This document shows positions 1 through 8,533 of a DNA stretch of 64,000 nucleotides, in pieces. A program made the position numbers and the translations under genes. The notes under the pieces were generated by a model. The model was given only the letters and a program-made list of their open reading frames with translations. It searched no databases and was not told where the DNA came from. Within the stretch, counting starts at the first letter, position 1; every line of letters begins with the position of its first letter. The DNA is from Micromonospora sp. R77 (GTDB lineage Bacteria; Actinomycetota; Actinomycetes; Mycobacteriales; Micromonosporaceae), in assembly GCF_022747945.1 (NCBI RefSeq), contig NZ_JALDST010000001.1, positions 4,402,001 through 4,466,000 of the forward strand. The letters run 5' to 3'.

Positions 1-165
1 GAGGACCGGCAGGTCGTCCGGCTCGCCGAGCGCAACGAGGTGTCCGCCGCGGACCTCGGCGGGGAGGGCCCGGACGGCGACCCGGAGCAGGTCGACCCGG
101 GCCCGGCGCTGCGCCGGCTGCGCCGCCGGGGTGACCAGCAACCGGGAACGGGGGCGGGCGGGTGA
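1..165 (+). CDS. C-terminal tail of a cation/proton antiporter subunit, probably MnhC (partial at left edge)
   Basis: Frame 1 is open from the first base to a TGA at 163-165 and gives a 54-residue charged tail, rich in Arg, Asp and Gly, with no membrane segment. Its stop overlaps the GTG start of mnhD, as expected for the gene preceding D in an Mnh/Mrp operon, which is normally subunit C. The visible part carries no diagnostic motif, so the identity rests on position alone. The tail is longer and more polar than the end of a typical short MnhC, so a fused or extended subunit is possible. Confidence 0.5.
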   Translation, partial: EDRQVVRLAERNEVSAADLGGEGPDGDPEQVDPGPALRRLRRRGDQQPGTGAGG

Positions 166-1670
166 TCCACGGGCTCGTGCCGCTGCCGGTGGTGGTGCCG
201 CTGCTGGGGGCGGCGCTGACGCTGATCCTGGCGAACCGGCCCCGGCTGCAACGGTCGGTCAGCGTGGTCGGGCTCGCCACCACGCTGGTCGTCGCCGTGC
301 TGCTGTTGGTCGAGGCGTACCGGCACGGGCCGGTGGTGGTGCAGGTGGGCGGGTGGCCGGCGCCGGTCGGCATCGTGCTCGTGGCGGACCAGCTCGCCGC
401 GCTGATGCTGGTGGTCTCGTCGGCGGTGACGCTCTGCGTGCTGCTCTACTCGATCGGCCAGGGGCGCGGGGAGACCAGCGAGACCGCGCCGGTGAGCATC
501 TACCACCCCACCTATCTGGTGTTGACCGCCGGCGTGACGAACGCCTTCCTGGCCGGGGACCTGTTCAACCTCTTCGTGGGCTTCGAGATCCTGCTCGCCG
601 CGAGCTTCGTGCTGATCACCCTCGGCGGCACGGAGACCCGGATCCGGACCGGCTCCACGTACGTGATGGTCAGCATCCTCTCCTCGATGATCTTCCTGAC
701 CGCGGTGGGACTCGTGTACGCGGCCACCGGCACCCTGAACATGGCGCAGCTCGCCGGGCGGCTGGACGACCTGCCGGACGGCGTACGCCTGGGTCTGCAG
801 TTGATGCTGCTGCTGGCCTTCGGCATCAAGGCGGCGGTCTTCCCGGTCTCCGCCTGGCTGCCGGACAGCTATCCGACGGCCCCGGCCCCGGTGACCGCGG
901 TCTTCGCCGGCCTGCTCACCAAGGTCGGCGTGTACGCGATCATCCGCACCGAGACGCTGCTCTTCCCCGGCCCGCAGGTCGACCGGCTGCTCATGGTGGT
1001 GGCCGGGGCGACCATGCTGGTCGGCATCCTCGGCGCGGTGGCCCAGTCCGACATGAAGCGGCTCTTCTCGTTCACCCTGGTCAGCCACATCGGTTACATG
1101 ATCTTCGGGGTGGCGCTGGGCAGCGTCGCCGGCCTCTCCGGGGCGATCTTCTACGTGGTGCACCACATCACCATCCAGACCACCCTCTTCCTGGTCGCCG
1201 GCCTGGTCGAGGAGCGGGCCGGCAGCACCGACCTGCGCCGGCTCGGCGGGCTGGCCCGGGTCGCCCCGCTGCTCGCGGTGCTCTTCTTCGTCCCGGCGAT
1301 GAACCTCGCCGGCATCCCGCCCTTCTCCGGCTTCCTCGGCAAGGTCGGCCTGCTCCAGGCCGGCGTGGCGGCCGGCGGGGTGCTGCCCGCCGTGCTCGTC
1401 GCGGCGGGGACGGTGACCAGCCTGCTCACCCTCTACGCCGCCTCCCGGGTGTGGAACATCGCCTTCTGGCGGGCGCCCCGGCTGGCCACCGCCGAGCCGA
1501 CGGTCCGGCTGCCGAGGCTGATGATCGGTGCCACCGCCGCCCTGGTGGTGCTGGGGGTGGCGTTGACCGTCGTCGCCGGACCGCTGTTCCGGGTCACCGC
1601 CGACGCCGCCACCGACCTGCGCCAGCGCACCCCGTACGTCCGGGCCGTCCTGCCGGGCGGCGTGCGGTGA
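162..1670 (+). CDS. mnhD: Na+/H+ (monovalent cation/proton) antiporter subunit D
   Basis: Protein of 502 aa, the usual length for MnhD/MrpD, with about fourteen hydrophobic segments. It belongs to the proton-translocating NuoL/M/N-like family. The central block with FGIKAAVFPVSAWLPDSY followed by TAPAPVTAVFAGLLTKVGVYA is the hallmark of this family, including the conserved Lys residues in membrane segments. It acts in the cell membrane as part of a hetero-oligomeric antiporter that exchanges protons for Na+ or other cations. GTG start at 162 overlaps the previous stop, and its own TGA overlaps the start of mnhE, so the operon is translationally coupled. Confidence 0.93.
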   Translation: MIHGLVPLPVVVPLLGAALTLILANRPRLQRSVSVVGLATTLVVAVLLLVEAYRHGPVVVQVGGWPAPVGIVLVADQLAALMLVVSSAVTLCVLLYSIGQGRGETSETAPVSIYHPTYLVLTAGVTNAFLAGDLFNLFVGFEILLAASFVLITLGGTETRIRTGSTYVMVSILSSMIFLTAVGLVYAATGTLNMAQLAGRLDDLPDGVRLGLQLMLLLAFGIKAAVFPVSAWLPDSYPTAPAPVTAVFAGLLTKVGVYAIIRTETLLFPGPQVDRLLMVVAGATMLVGILGAVAQSDMKRLFSFTLVSHIGYMIFGVALGSVAGLSGAIFYVVHHITIQTTLFLVAGLVEERAGSTDLRRLGGLARVAPLLAVLFFVPAMNLAGIPPFSGFLGKVGLLQAGVAAGGVLPAVLVAAGTVTSLLTLYAASRVWNIAFWRAPRLATAEPTVRLPRLMIGATAALVVLGVALTVVAGPLFRVTADAATDLRQRTPYVRAVLPGGVR

Positions 1671-2284
1671 CCGCCGGCGGACCTCCGGGCCGGGCCGCGG
1701 CGAGCCCGGGCCGCCCCGGCGCGGAGCCGCCGCCCCGGGGACGGCGCCGGGACCAGGCGATCGCGCTCGGCTGGCTGGTCACCATCTGGGTGCTGCTCTG
1801 GGGTGACCTGTCCTGGGGCAACCTGCTCGGCGGCCTGGTCGTCGGCGGTGCCGTGCTGCTGTTCTTTCCGCTCCCACCGGTCACCTTCGGCGGCCGGCTC
1901 CGGCCCGGGCCGCTGCTCGTCCTGCTGGTCACCTTCCTCGCGGATCTGGTCAGCGCCAGCGCGCACGTCGCCGCGATCGCCGTCCGGCCCGGCTACCGGC
2001 CGCGCGGCGCGATCGTCGCCGTCCCGCTGCGGATCCGGACCGACCTCAACCTGGCGCTCACCGCCGAAGTGATCTCCCTGGTGCCGGGCACCCTGATCCT
2101 GGAGGTGGACCGCGACGCCGGCGTGCTCTACGTGCACGTGCTCGACGTCCGCGGCCCCGAGGACATGACCGGGGCCCGCGACCGCATCCGCGCCGTCGAA
2201 CAGCGCGTCGTCCGTGCCATCGGCTCGCCCGCCGAGGTACGCCGACTCTCCGCACCGGACCCGACCGGAGGTAGCCGCCCGTGA
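1667..2284 (+). CDS. mnhE: Na+/H+ antiporter subunit E
   Basis: The GTG at 1667 overlaps the mnhD stop by four bases, giving 205 aa. After a Pro/Arg-rich cytoplasmic N-terminus of about 35 residues comes the MnhE domain: a hydrophobic pair around WLVTIWVLLWGDLSWGNLLGG and the conserved segment PLRIRTDLNLALTAEVISLVPGTL, then LYVHVLD. MnhE is a small accessory subunit of the Mrp antiporter complex. A much longer reading in the same frame begins at 131, but it only shadows mnhD. The gene ends inside the start of mnhF. Confidence 0.9.
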   Translation: MTAGGPPGRAAASPGRPGAEPPPRGRRRDQAIALGWLVTIWVLLWGDLSWGNLLGGLVVGGAVLLFFPLPPVTFGGRLRPGPLLVLLVTFLADLVSASAHVAAIAVRPGYRPRGAIVAVPLRIRTDLNLALTAEVISLVPGTLILEVDRDAGVLYVHVLDVRGPEDMTGARDRIRAVEQRVVRAIGSPAEVRRLSAPDPTGGSRP

Positions 2285-2544
2285 CCACGTTCCTCGCCGT
2301 CGTGCTGACCGTGCTGCTCTCGGTCACCGCCCTGCTCGCCCTGGCCCGGATCTACCGGGGGCCGTCCCTGCTGGACCGGGTCGTCGCCGCCGACCTGCTG
2401 CTGTCGACCATGCTGGGGGCGGTCGGCGCGGAGGCCGCCGTCCACCGGCACGCCACCACGCTGCCCGTCCTGGTGGTGCTCTCCCTGCTCGGGTTCGTCG
2501 GCTCGGTGGCGCTGGTCCGCTTCGCCGTCCGGCAGGAGGCGTGA
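2281..2544 (+). CDS. mnhF: Na+/H+ antiporter subunit F
   Basis: 87-aa protein with three membrane segments, matching the length and topology of MnhF/MrpF. The segment IYRGPSLLDRVVAADLL is characteristic of the family. GTG start at 2281 overlaps the mnhE stop (GTGA), and the TGA overlaps the ATG of mnhG, so the stoichiometry of the small subunits is probably kept by translational coupling. It is a membrane subunit of the antiporter and has no known activity on its own. Confidence 0.9.
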   Translation: MTTFLAVVLTVLLSVTALLALARIYRGPSLLDRVVAADLLLSTMLGAVGAEAAVHRHATTLPVLVVLSLLGFVGSVALVRFAVRQEA

Positions 2545-2873
2545 TGGGGGTCGTGGCGGACTGGCTGGGCGCGGCCTGCCTGATCGCCGGTGCGCTGCTC
2601 AGCCTCGCCGCCGCCATCGGGGTGCTGCGCTTCCCGGACGTGCTGGACCGGATGCACGCCGCCACCAAACCGCAGGTGCTCGGCGTGCTCTTCCTGCTCG
2701 CCGGGGTGGCCCTGCGCCTGCGTACCCCGGCGGACCTGGGGATGATCGGGCTGGTGGCGGTCTTCCAGCTGGCCACCGCGCCGGTCGCCGCCCAGATGAT
2801 CGGTCGGGCCGCGTACCGCTCCGGGCGGGTCGACCGCAGTCTCCTCGACCGCGACGACCTCACGTCCCGCTGA
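2544..2873 (+). CDS. mnhG: Na+/H+ antiporter subunit G
   Basis: 109-aa membrane protein whose ATG overlaps the mnhF stop (TGATG). The block GVLRFPDVLDRMHAATKPQVLGVLFLLAGVALRL is the signature of MnhG/PhaG; typical MnhG proteins are 100-120 aa. It is the last gene of the C-D-E-F-G series here. The 135 bases after it hold no further gene, only a small hairpin (CTGCCC/GGGCAG near 2930-2945), which is a weak candidate for the operon end. Confidence 0.9.
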   Translation: MGVVADWLGAACLIAGALLSLAAAIGVLRFPDVLDRMHAATKPQVLGVLFLLAGVALRLRTPADLGMIGLVAVFQLATAPVAAQMIGRAAYRSGRVDRSLLDRDDLTSR

Positions 2874-3008
2874 CCTTCAGCGGGCGTCCAGCCAGCGCCG
2901 ATAAAATGGCCGCATGATCGACTCTTCTGCCCAGGAGGGCAGCAGTAGCCAGCCGGGTCGTGCCCGGCAGTCCCTCGCCCCGACGGCCCCGGGAGCCCTG
3001 AGCGTCCC

Positions 3009-4361
3009 GTGTTGATCGTCGTCGGTCTCGTCCTCATCATCGTGCTCACCGCCGCCACCGGTTACTTCGTGGCCCAGGAGTTCGGTTACGTCGCCGTGGA
3101 CCGGGGCAGGCTCAAGCAGCTCGCCGACGGTGGCGACCAGGCCGCCGCCCGCGCCCTGGCGGTCACCGGCCGGCTGTCCTTCATGCTCTCCGGCGCCCAG
3201 CTCGGCATCACCGTGACCGCCCTGCTGGTCGGTTACGCCGCCGAGCCCTACCTGGGCGCGGGGCTCGCCGAGCTGCTCGGCGTCGCCGGGGTCTCCAGCG
3301 GTGTCGCGCTGCCGCTCTCCGTACTGCTCGCCCTGATCATCGCCACCGTGGTGCAGATGGTGCTCGGTGAGCTCGCCCCGAAGAACCTGGCCATCGCCCG
3401 CGCCGTGCCGCTGGCCCGGGCGCTGAGCCGGTCCACCCTGATCTACCTGAAGATCGCCGGCCCGGTGATCACCCTCTTCGACCGGGCCGCCGTGCGGTTG
3501 CTGCGCCGGGTCGGCATCGAGCCGATCGAGGAGCTGCCCAGCGGCGCCACCCCGGAGGACCTGGAGCAGATCATCGCCGAGTCCCGGGAGGAAGGTCACC
3601 TCGATGCCGAGATGTCCGACCTGCTCGACCGGGGACTGGACTTCCGGGAGCTGACCGCCGGTGAGGCGATGGTGCCCCGGGTCGACGTGCACACCGTACG
3701 GGCCGACGAGCCGGTCAGCCGGGTCGTCGAACTGCTCGACACCGGCCACTCCCGGTTCCCCGTCCGGGGCGCCGAGGGCGTCGACGACCTGATCGGCGTG
3801 GTCGGCATCGCCGACGTGCTCGGGGTGCCGCCGGCCGAGCGGGCCACCACCCGGGTCGCGGCGGTGGCCGTACCCCCGTTGCTGGTGCCGGAGACGCTGC
3901 CGCTGCCCACGGTCCTGGACCGGCTGCGGGTCGGCCACCGGCAGCTGGCCTGCGTGGTCGACGAGTACGGCGGCTTCGCCGGCGTGGTCACCCTGGAGGA
4001 CATCGCCGAGGAGCTGGTCGGCCCGATCCGCGACGAGGACGACCCGCCGGAACGCGCGGCGGCCCGCCAGGAGGACGGCTCCTGGGTGGTGCCGGCCCGC
4101 TGGCGGATCGACGAGGTCGCCGACAGCACCGGCATCGCGCTGCCCGAGCGGCCCGAGTACGACACCCTCTCCGGTTTGGTCATGCGGGAACTGGGCCGGG
4201 TGCCGGAGGTGGGCGACCGGCTGGAGATCAGCCTGGCCGGTGACGGCGAGGAGACCGACACCGAGCCGCGCGCCCAGGTCGAGGTGCTGGCCGTGGACCG
4301 GCACGTCGCGGACTCCGTCCGGCTGCGGATGACCGGTGAGCGTGGGGAGCGGGCGGCATGA
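3009..4361 (+). CDS. CNNM/CBS-pair/CorC-domain membrane protein (HlyC/CorC family)
   Basis: 450 aa. Residues about 1-190 form a CNNM (DUF21) membrane domain with VAQEF near the start and a SGAQLGITVTALLVGYAAEP block. Residues about 205-330 carry a CBS pair (PRVDVHTV, FPVRG, VVDEYGGFAGVVTLEDI), and the last ~90 residues a CorC_HlyC domain (YDTLSGLVMRELGRVP). Members of this family are implicated in Mg2+/cation efflux; the name hemolysin is historical. GTG start at 3009. The stop overlaps the next, paralogous gene by four bases, so the two are probably co-translated and may form a heteromer. Confidence 0.88.
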   Translation: MLIVVGLVLIIVLTAATGYFVAQEFGYVAVDRGRLKQLADGGDQAAARALAVTGRLSFMLSGAQLGITVTALLVGYAAEPYLGAGLAELLGVAGVSSGVALPLSVLLALIIATVVQMVLGELAPKNLAIARAVPLARALSRSTLIYLKIAGPVITLFDRAAVRLLRRVGIEPIEELPSGATPEDLEQIIAESREEGHLDAEMSDLLDRGLDFRELTAGEAMVPRVDVHTVRADEPVSRVVELLDTGHSRFPVRGAEGVDDLIGVVGIADVLGVPPAERATTRVAAVAVPPLLVPETLPLPTVLDRLRVGHRQLACVVDEYGGFAGVVTLEDIAEELVGPIRDEDDPPERAAARQEDGSWVVPARWRIDEVADSTGIALPERPEYDTLSGLVMRELGRVPEVGDRLEISLAGDGEETDTEPRAQVEVLAVDRHVADSVRLRMTGERGERAA

Positions 4362-5422
4362 GCCCCGGCTTCGCGCTCTTCTTCTCCGTGCTGCTGCTCG
4401 CGCTCAACGGGTTCTTCGTGGCCGCCGAGTTCGCCCTGGTGGCCGCCAAGAGCTATCGCCTGGAGCAGGCGGCGGCGGGCGGCGGCCGGGCCGCCCGGGC
4501 CGCGCTGGCCGGCGTACGCGAGCTGTCCCTGATGCTGGCCGGCGCGCAGCTCGGCATCACGCTCTGCACGCTGGGCCTCGGTGCGCTCGCCGAGCCGGCG
4601 CTGGAGCGGCTGCTCAGCCCGCTGCTGCACGCGGTCGGCCTGCCCGACGCGGTCAGTCACCTGGTGGCGCTGCTGATCGCGCTCGGCCTGGTGACCTTCC
4701 TGCACCTGGTGGTCGGCGAGATGGCGCCGAAGTCGTGGGCGATCACCGACGCGGAGCGCTCGGCGATGCTGCTGGCCCTGCCGTTCCGGGCCTTCGCCCG
4801 GGTGGCCCGGCCGGTGCTGTCGGCGCTCAACGCGCTGGCCAACGGCGTGCTGCGGCTGTTCGGCGTGCAGCAGCAGGACCAGCTCGCCCAGGTGCACGGC
4901 CCGGACGAGCTGCGCATCCTGCTGGAGCAGTCCCGCGAGCACGGCCTGCTCGGCGCGGAGCAGCACCAGATGCTGACCAGCATGCTGGAGCTCCAGGGCA
5001 CCACCGTGGCGCAGGTGATGGAGCCGTTCGACCGGATCGTCACGGTCCGCCGGGACGACACCGCCGAGCGGATCGAACACGTGTCCCGGGACAGCGGCCG
5101 GTCCCGGCTGGCCGTGCTCGACCCCGGCGGCGAGGTCTGCGGCCTGGTCCACGTACGCGAGGCGGTCCGCGCGGTCACCACCGGTCGCCCGGCCACCGCC
5201 GGCGAGCTGATGACCCCCGCGTTCACCCTGCCCGGGGAGGCGTCGGTGACCGAGGCCGTGGCGGCGATGCGGGGCCGGCAGGCGCAGCTCGCGCTGGTCC
5301 GCAACGGCGGCGGCCCGACCCGGCCGATCGGTTTCGTCGCGCTGGAGGACCTCCTCGAGGAGGTCATCGGCGAGTTCGACGACGAGACCGACCCCGTCCC
5401 CCGGGGTCGCCGGCTGCGCTGA
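4358..5422 (+). CDS. CNNM/CBS-pair membrane protein lacking a CorC domain
   Basis: 354 aa, a paralogue of the preceding gene with the same order: CNNM membrane domain (AAEFALVAAKSYRLEQ, AGAQLGITLCTLGLG, VVGEMAPKSWAI), then two CBS motifs (VMEPFDRIVTV, LVHVREAVRA, FVALEDLLEEVIGEFDDE). It ends straight after the second CBS motif, so the C-terminal CorC_HlyC module present in its neighbour is absent. That pairing of one full-length and one shortened copy is common in actinobacteria. It is probably a cation (Mg2+/Co2+) transport or regulatory protein; the substrate is not evident from sequence. Confidence 0.87.
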   Translation: MSPGFALFFSVLLLALNGFFVAAEFALVAAKSYRLEQAAAGGGRAARAALAGVRELSLMLAGAQLGITLCTLGLGALAEPALERLLSPLLHAVGLPDAVSHLVALLIALGLVTFLHLVVGEMAPKSWAITDAERSAMLLALPFRAFARVARPVLSALNALANGVLRLFGVQQQDQLAQVHGPDELRILLEQSREHGLLGAEQHQMLTSMLELQGTTVAQVMEPFDRIVTVRRDDTAERIEHVSRDSGRSRLAVLDPGGEVCGLVHVREAVRAVTTGRPATAGELMTPAFTLPGEASVTEAVAAMRGRQAQLALVRNGGGPTRPIGFVALEDLLEEVIGEFDDETDPVPRGRRLR

Positions 5423-5603
5423 CGACCGTCGTACCCCTGACCGGCCGCCGGGTCCCACGACCCGGCGGCCGGCCTCTTCCCCGGTCCGCGTGCGGGTGCG
5501 TCCGTGGTCGTTCCGGCGACCACGGACGCACCCGGACGCCGGGTGGCAGGCGTGGCCCCGCCGCGGCGGGGAATGCGGGCGGGTCGAGGGGAGGGAGCGC
5601 GGG

Positions 5604-6530
5604 ATGCGGCTGACCGGGGTGTCGGCGGAGTCGGTCTGGACCGGGCTCTCGGTGACCACCACGCTGACCAATCCGAGCACCCGGCCGGGCCTGCGGCTGC
5701 CGGGGCGGGTGACGCTGGCCGCCGGGGGCGGGGACGTGCCGGTGCGGCACATCCGGCTGGGCCTGGTCGCCCAGGTGGAGCCGGCGGACCCGGGCGGCCC
5801 GCGCCGGCTGGTGCAGTACCACCAGGTGCCGATCGCCGGCCGGTTCGTGGTGCCGGCCGGGCGGCGGCGGGCGGTGGACTTCGCGGTGCCGCTGCCCTGG
5901 GAGACCCCGGTGACGATCTTCGGCGGGGTGCCGTTGCTGAGCCTGCGTACCGGCCTGCGGACCGAGGTGTCGGTGGACCCGGACCTGGACCAGGGCGCGA
6001 TGGTGCCGGTCTTCGTCCACCCGCTCCCCACCCAGCAGCACGTGCTCGCCGCGCTGGAGACCCTGGGTTTCGTGATGCGCCAGGCCGGGCTGCAACAGGG
6101 CCGGTTGCCCGGGGTGGAGCAGAGCCTGCCGTTCCACGAGCGGCTCGGTTACTGGGTGGCGCCGCTCTACGCCGGCCCGATCACCGAACTGGAGGTGATC
6201 TTCGTGACGAACCCGGCGGGGCTGGAGGTGCTGCTCTGGATGGACCGCCGGTTGTCGCTGGCCGGGGTCACCCACCAGAGCATCAGCCGGTTCCGGGTCT
6301 GGCATGCCGACGCCGACCGGCGGGACTGGATCGCCACGGTCGACGGGTGGCTCCGGCACGCCATCAACCGGCACGCGGCGGCCGCCGCGCACGCCGACTG
6401 GTCCGCGACGATCAACGAGTCCGCCCACGTGAGCCGCCACCCCGACGTGCCGGTCGCGCCCGGCTACGGCCTCGGCGGCACGGCCGGCGGCGGTGGCATC
6501 GGCGGCGGTGGTGGGGGCGACGGCACGTGA
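5604..6530 (+). CDS. Spo0M/arrestin-fold family protein (longer paralogue)
   Basis: 308 aa from an ATG at 5604 preceded by GAGGGAGCG. Resembles the sporulation-control protein Spo0M: N-terminal beta-sandwich (SVTTTLTNPSTRPGL, GRVTLAAGG), the family-typical FAVPLPWETPVT and TGLRTEVSVDPDLDQG, and a C-terminal LEVIFVTNPAGLEVLLWMDRR region. The last ~25 residues are almost pure Gly. A second Spo0M copy lies at 56633-57421; sequence landmarks align but this one is longer. In Bacillus the protein affects sporulation; its role here is unproven. It is convergent with lysE across a palindromic repeat. Confidence 0.8.
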   Translation: MRLTGVSAESVWTGLSVTTTLTNPSTRPGLRLPGRVTLAAGGGDVPVRHIRLGLVAQVEPADPGGPRRLVQYHQVPIAGRFVVPAGRRRAVDFAVPLPWETPVTIFGGVPLLSLRTGLRTEVSVDPDLDQGAMVPVFVHPLPTQQHVLAALETLGFVMRQAGLQQGRLPGVEQSLPFHERLGYWVAPLYAGPITELEVIFVTNPAGLEVLLWMDRRLSLAGVTHQSISRFRVWHADADRRDWIATVDGWLRHAINRHAAAAAHADWSATINESAHVSRHPDVPVAPGYGLGGTAGGGGIGGGGGGDGT

Positions 6531-6589
6531 GGTGTGAGAGGGGGCCCCTTCTCTACCGGAGGCGTTAAGAAGGGGCCCCTCCTTACACC
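6531..6589. repeat. Intergenic palindrome, GGGGCCCC family (copy A)
   Basis: About 59 bases that read nearly the same on both strands. Each half carries the octamer GGGGCCCC, the ends are GGTGTGAG and CTTACACC, and the centre is ACCGGAGGCGTTAA. It fills the whole gap between two convergent genes, and its right arm supplies the TAA stop of lysE. A second copy with the same plan is at 46519-46579. Could form a strong RNA hairpin in both directions and so act as a bidirectional terminator; that role is inferred. Confidence 0.8.
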
Positions 6590-7251
6590 GAGGCGGTGGC
6601 GAGCTTGATGCTGAAGCCGAGGAAGAGCGCGGCGATCGCGGTGGTGCCGCCCACGGCGAGTCGCCGCCGGCGGTGGAACTGCGCCGCCAGGAACGTCCCC
6701 GCGAGGATCAACGCACTGAGGTAGAGCGCGCTGGTCACCTGGGCGATCAGGCCGAGCAGCAGGAACGACAGCGCCGGCCAGGCGTACCCGGGGTCGACGA
6801 ACTGGATGAAGAACGAGATGAAGAAGAGGATCGCCTTCGGGTTGAGCAGGCTGATCACCAGCGCCTTGCGGAACGGGCTGCGCACCGCCGCCGGCTCCGC
6901 CGCGTCGATCAGCCGCGGCGCGGCGGGGTCGTTGCGGTCGCGCCAGCGCCGCCACGCGCCGCGCAGCATCATCAACCCCACATACCCGAGGTACGCCGCG
7001 CCGGCGTACTTGATCACCAGGAAGAGCGGGGGGTACGCCTTCAGCAGCGACGCCACCCCGGCGGCGGAGAGGATCATCAGCACCGAGTCGCCGACGAAGA
7101 CCCCGCTCGCGGCCCGGTAGCCGGCCCCCACCCCGCGCCGGGCGGCGGTGGAGAGCACGAAGAGCGAGTTGGGCCCGGGCAGCAGGATGATCGCCAAGGT
7201 TCCCAGCAGGTACGTCCAGATGTCGGTGATGCCCAGCACGCCGGTCATCAT
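6583..7251 (-). CDS. LysE/RhtB-family amino-acid exporter
   Basis: 222 aa with six predicted membrane segments. N-terminal TYLLGTLAIILLPGPNSLFVLSTAARRG is the LysE-family signature (PGPN motif), followed by VGYVGLMMLRGAW and SLLNPKAILFFISFFIQFVDP, both conserved. Family members export lysine, homoserine, threonine, leucine or related metabolites; the substrate cannot be assigned. The ATG at 7251 overlaps the stop of the upstream PPOX-GNAT gene (ATGA), so the two are an operon, and the terminal stop lies inside the palindromic repeat. Confidence 0.9.
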   Translation of the reverse strand: MMTGVLGITDIWTYLLGTLAIILLPGPNSLFVLSTAARRGVGAGYRAASGVFVGDSVLMILSAAGVASLLKAYPPLFLVIKYAGAAYLGYVGLMMLRGAWRRWRDRNDPAAPRLIDAAEPAAVRSPFRKALVISLLNPKAILFFISFFIQFVDPGYAWPALSFLLLGLIAQVTSALYLSALILAGTFLAAQFHRRRRLAVGGTTAIAALFLGFSIKLATASV

Positions 7252-8495
7252 GACGCCGCCGGTGCCGTCGGGCGAAGCCTTTCCCGCAGTCTCTTCTGTG
7301 CTTCCGGCCACTCGTCGACCAGCATCGAATAGAGCGCCGAGTCCCGCCAGCCGCCGTCCGCGCGGCGGCGGTTGGCCCGCAGGGTGCCCTCCCGGGTGGC
7401 GCCGAGCCGTTCGATGGCCCGCTGGGAGCGTTCGTTGCGGGTGCTGGTCTGCCAGGTGACCCGGAGCGCGTCGAGTTCGGTGAAGGCCCGGGTGAGCAGC
7501 AGCAGCTTCGCCTCGGTGTTGATCCCGGTACGCCACCAGGCCCGGCCGAGCTGGGTGTAGCCGATCTCCAGCGTCCGCAGGTCCTCGTCCGGCTGGTAGT
7601 ACGAGGTGGTGCCCACCACCGCCCCCGTAACCGCGCAGCGTTGTGCCCAGGGCACCCGTGCGCCGCGGTGGTGGGCCGCCAGGGCGGACCGGATGTAACC
7701 GGCCATCTCGTCCGCCGACCGGGGGCGGGGACTGCCGACGTACCGCCAGACCTCCTCGTCGTCGAGGGCGGCGTACAACTCCTCGGTGTGGGCGAGGTCG
7801 AGGGGTTCCAGCACGACGTGCTCGCCGCGCAGCACCACCGGCTCCAGCCAGGCCGACCCGACCGGCCGCAGGTACGCCGGCACCGGCCCGGCCACCCCGG
7901 CGTCCGGTTCCGGCGTACCCGCTGTCAGCCGCAGCGGCAGCACCCCGGCCCAGTACGGCAGGGCCAGGTCGGTGGGTTCGTCGATCACCCCGGCGGCGCG
8001 GATCCGGACCGACACCTCGCGCAGCGGGAGGGCCAGCACCGCCGTCTCGGCCAGTTCCCGCCGGGTCGGCGGCCGGCTGTCGGCGCTGCGGCCGGTGGCG
8101 AGCTTCTCCACCAGGGCGGTGAGCACCCGGGCCTTCTCCGCCTCGTCGGCGACCAGCCGGGCGGTGCCGTGGGCGACCACCGAGCGGTAGTTGGCGCTGT
8201 GGTGGAACTGGGACCGGCCGAAGACCAGACCGTCGAGGTGGGTCACCGCCACGCTGACCGGCAGCCCGGCGTCGCCCCGGGCGGCGAGCAGCGGCCGGCT
8301 GCCGGTGGAACCGTGCACGTAGAGGGTGTCGTCGACGCGGACGTGCAGGGTGGGCAGCACCCGTGGCTCGTCGTCGACGAGGAACGCCAGCGCGCAGTGG
8401 TATCCCTCGTCGAGCAGGGCGTGCACGGTGGCCCGGTCGTAGTGCATCCGGTCGCGGGTGCGGGTGGCGGTGGTCCGTTCGGTGCGGGGGTACAT
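7248..8495 (-). CDS. Fusion of a pyridoxamine 5'-phosphate oxidase-like (FMN split-barrel) domain and a GNAT acetyltransferase
   Basis: 415 aa. Residues about 15-200 form an FMN-binding split barrel of the PPOX-like type (GYHCALAFLVDDEPRVLPT, LYVHGSTGSRPL, FGRSQFHHSANYRSVVAHG). Residues about 235-405 form a RimJ/RimL-type GNAT domain (LEPLDLAHTEELYAAL, YTQLGRAWWRTGINTEAKLLLL, STRNERSQRAIERLGATREG). The ATG at 8495 is chosen over a GTG at 8507 because AAGGTGGG (8503-8510) sits seven bases before it. Such fusions are known in databases; substrates of both halves are unknown. Divergent from the MocR regulator, 38 bases apart, and coupled to lysE. Confidence 0.85.
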   Translation of the reverse strand: MYPRTERTTATRTRDRMHYDRATVHALLDEGYHCALAFLVDDEPRVLPTLHVRVDDTLYVHGSTGSRPLLAARGDAGLPVSVAVTHLDGLVFGRSQFHHSANYRSVVAHGTARLVADEAEKARVLTALVEKLATGRSADSRPPTRRELAETAVLALPLREVSVRIRAAGVIDEPTDLALPYWAGVLPLRLTAGTPEPDAGVAGPVPAYLRPVGSAWLEPVVLRGEHVVLEPLDLAHTEELYAALDDEEVWRYVGSPRPRSADEMAGYIRSALAAHHRGARVPWAQRCAVTGAVVGTTSYYQPDEDLRTLEIGYTQLGRAWWRTGINTEAKLLLLTRAFTELDALRVTWQTSTRNERSQRAIERLGATREGTLRANRRRADGGWRDSALYSMLVDEWPEAQKRLRERLRPTAPAAS

Positions 8496-8509
8496 GCGAC
8501 ATCCCACCT

Positions 8510-8523
8510 TTGTTCTAGTACAA
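8510..8523. promoter_or_regulatory. Near-palindromic operator overlapping the MocR promoter
   Basis: TTGTTCTAGTACAA has TTGT/ACAA arms around CTAG, with two mismatches from perfect symmetry, in the 38-base gap between the divergent PPOX-GNAT and MocR genes. Its right part, TACAAT, makes a good -10 element ten bases before the MocR GTG, suggesting a leaderless or nearly leaderless transcript. GntR/MocR regulators typically bind such sites in their own divergent promoter, so this is a likely autoregulatory site. No binding evidence. Confidence 0.55.
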
Positions 8524-8533
8524 TCTTCGAACT

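Noticed and set aside
131..1666. Extended N-terminus for mnhE from 131
   Set aside because: It overlaps the whole of mnhD in another frame; the GTG at 1667 gives the right length and the usual four-base overlap.
2930..2945. Hairpin after mnhG as operon terminator
   Set aside because: Only six pairs and far from the stop; mentioned in the mnhG entry but not listed separately.
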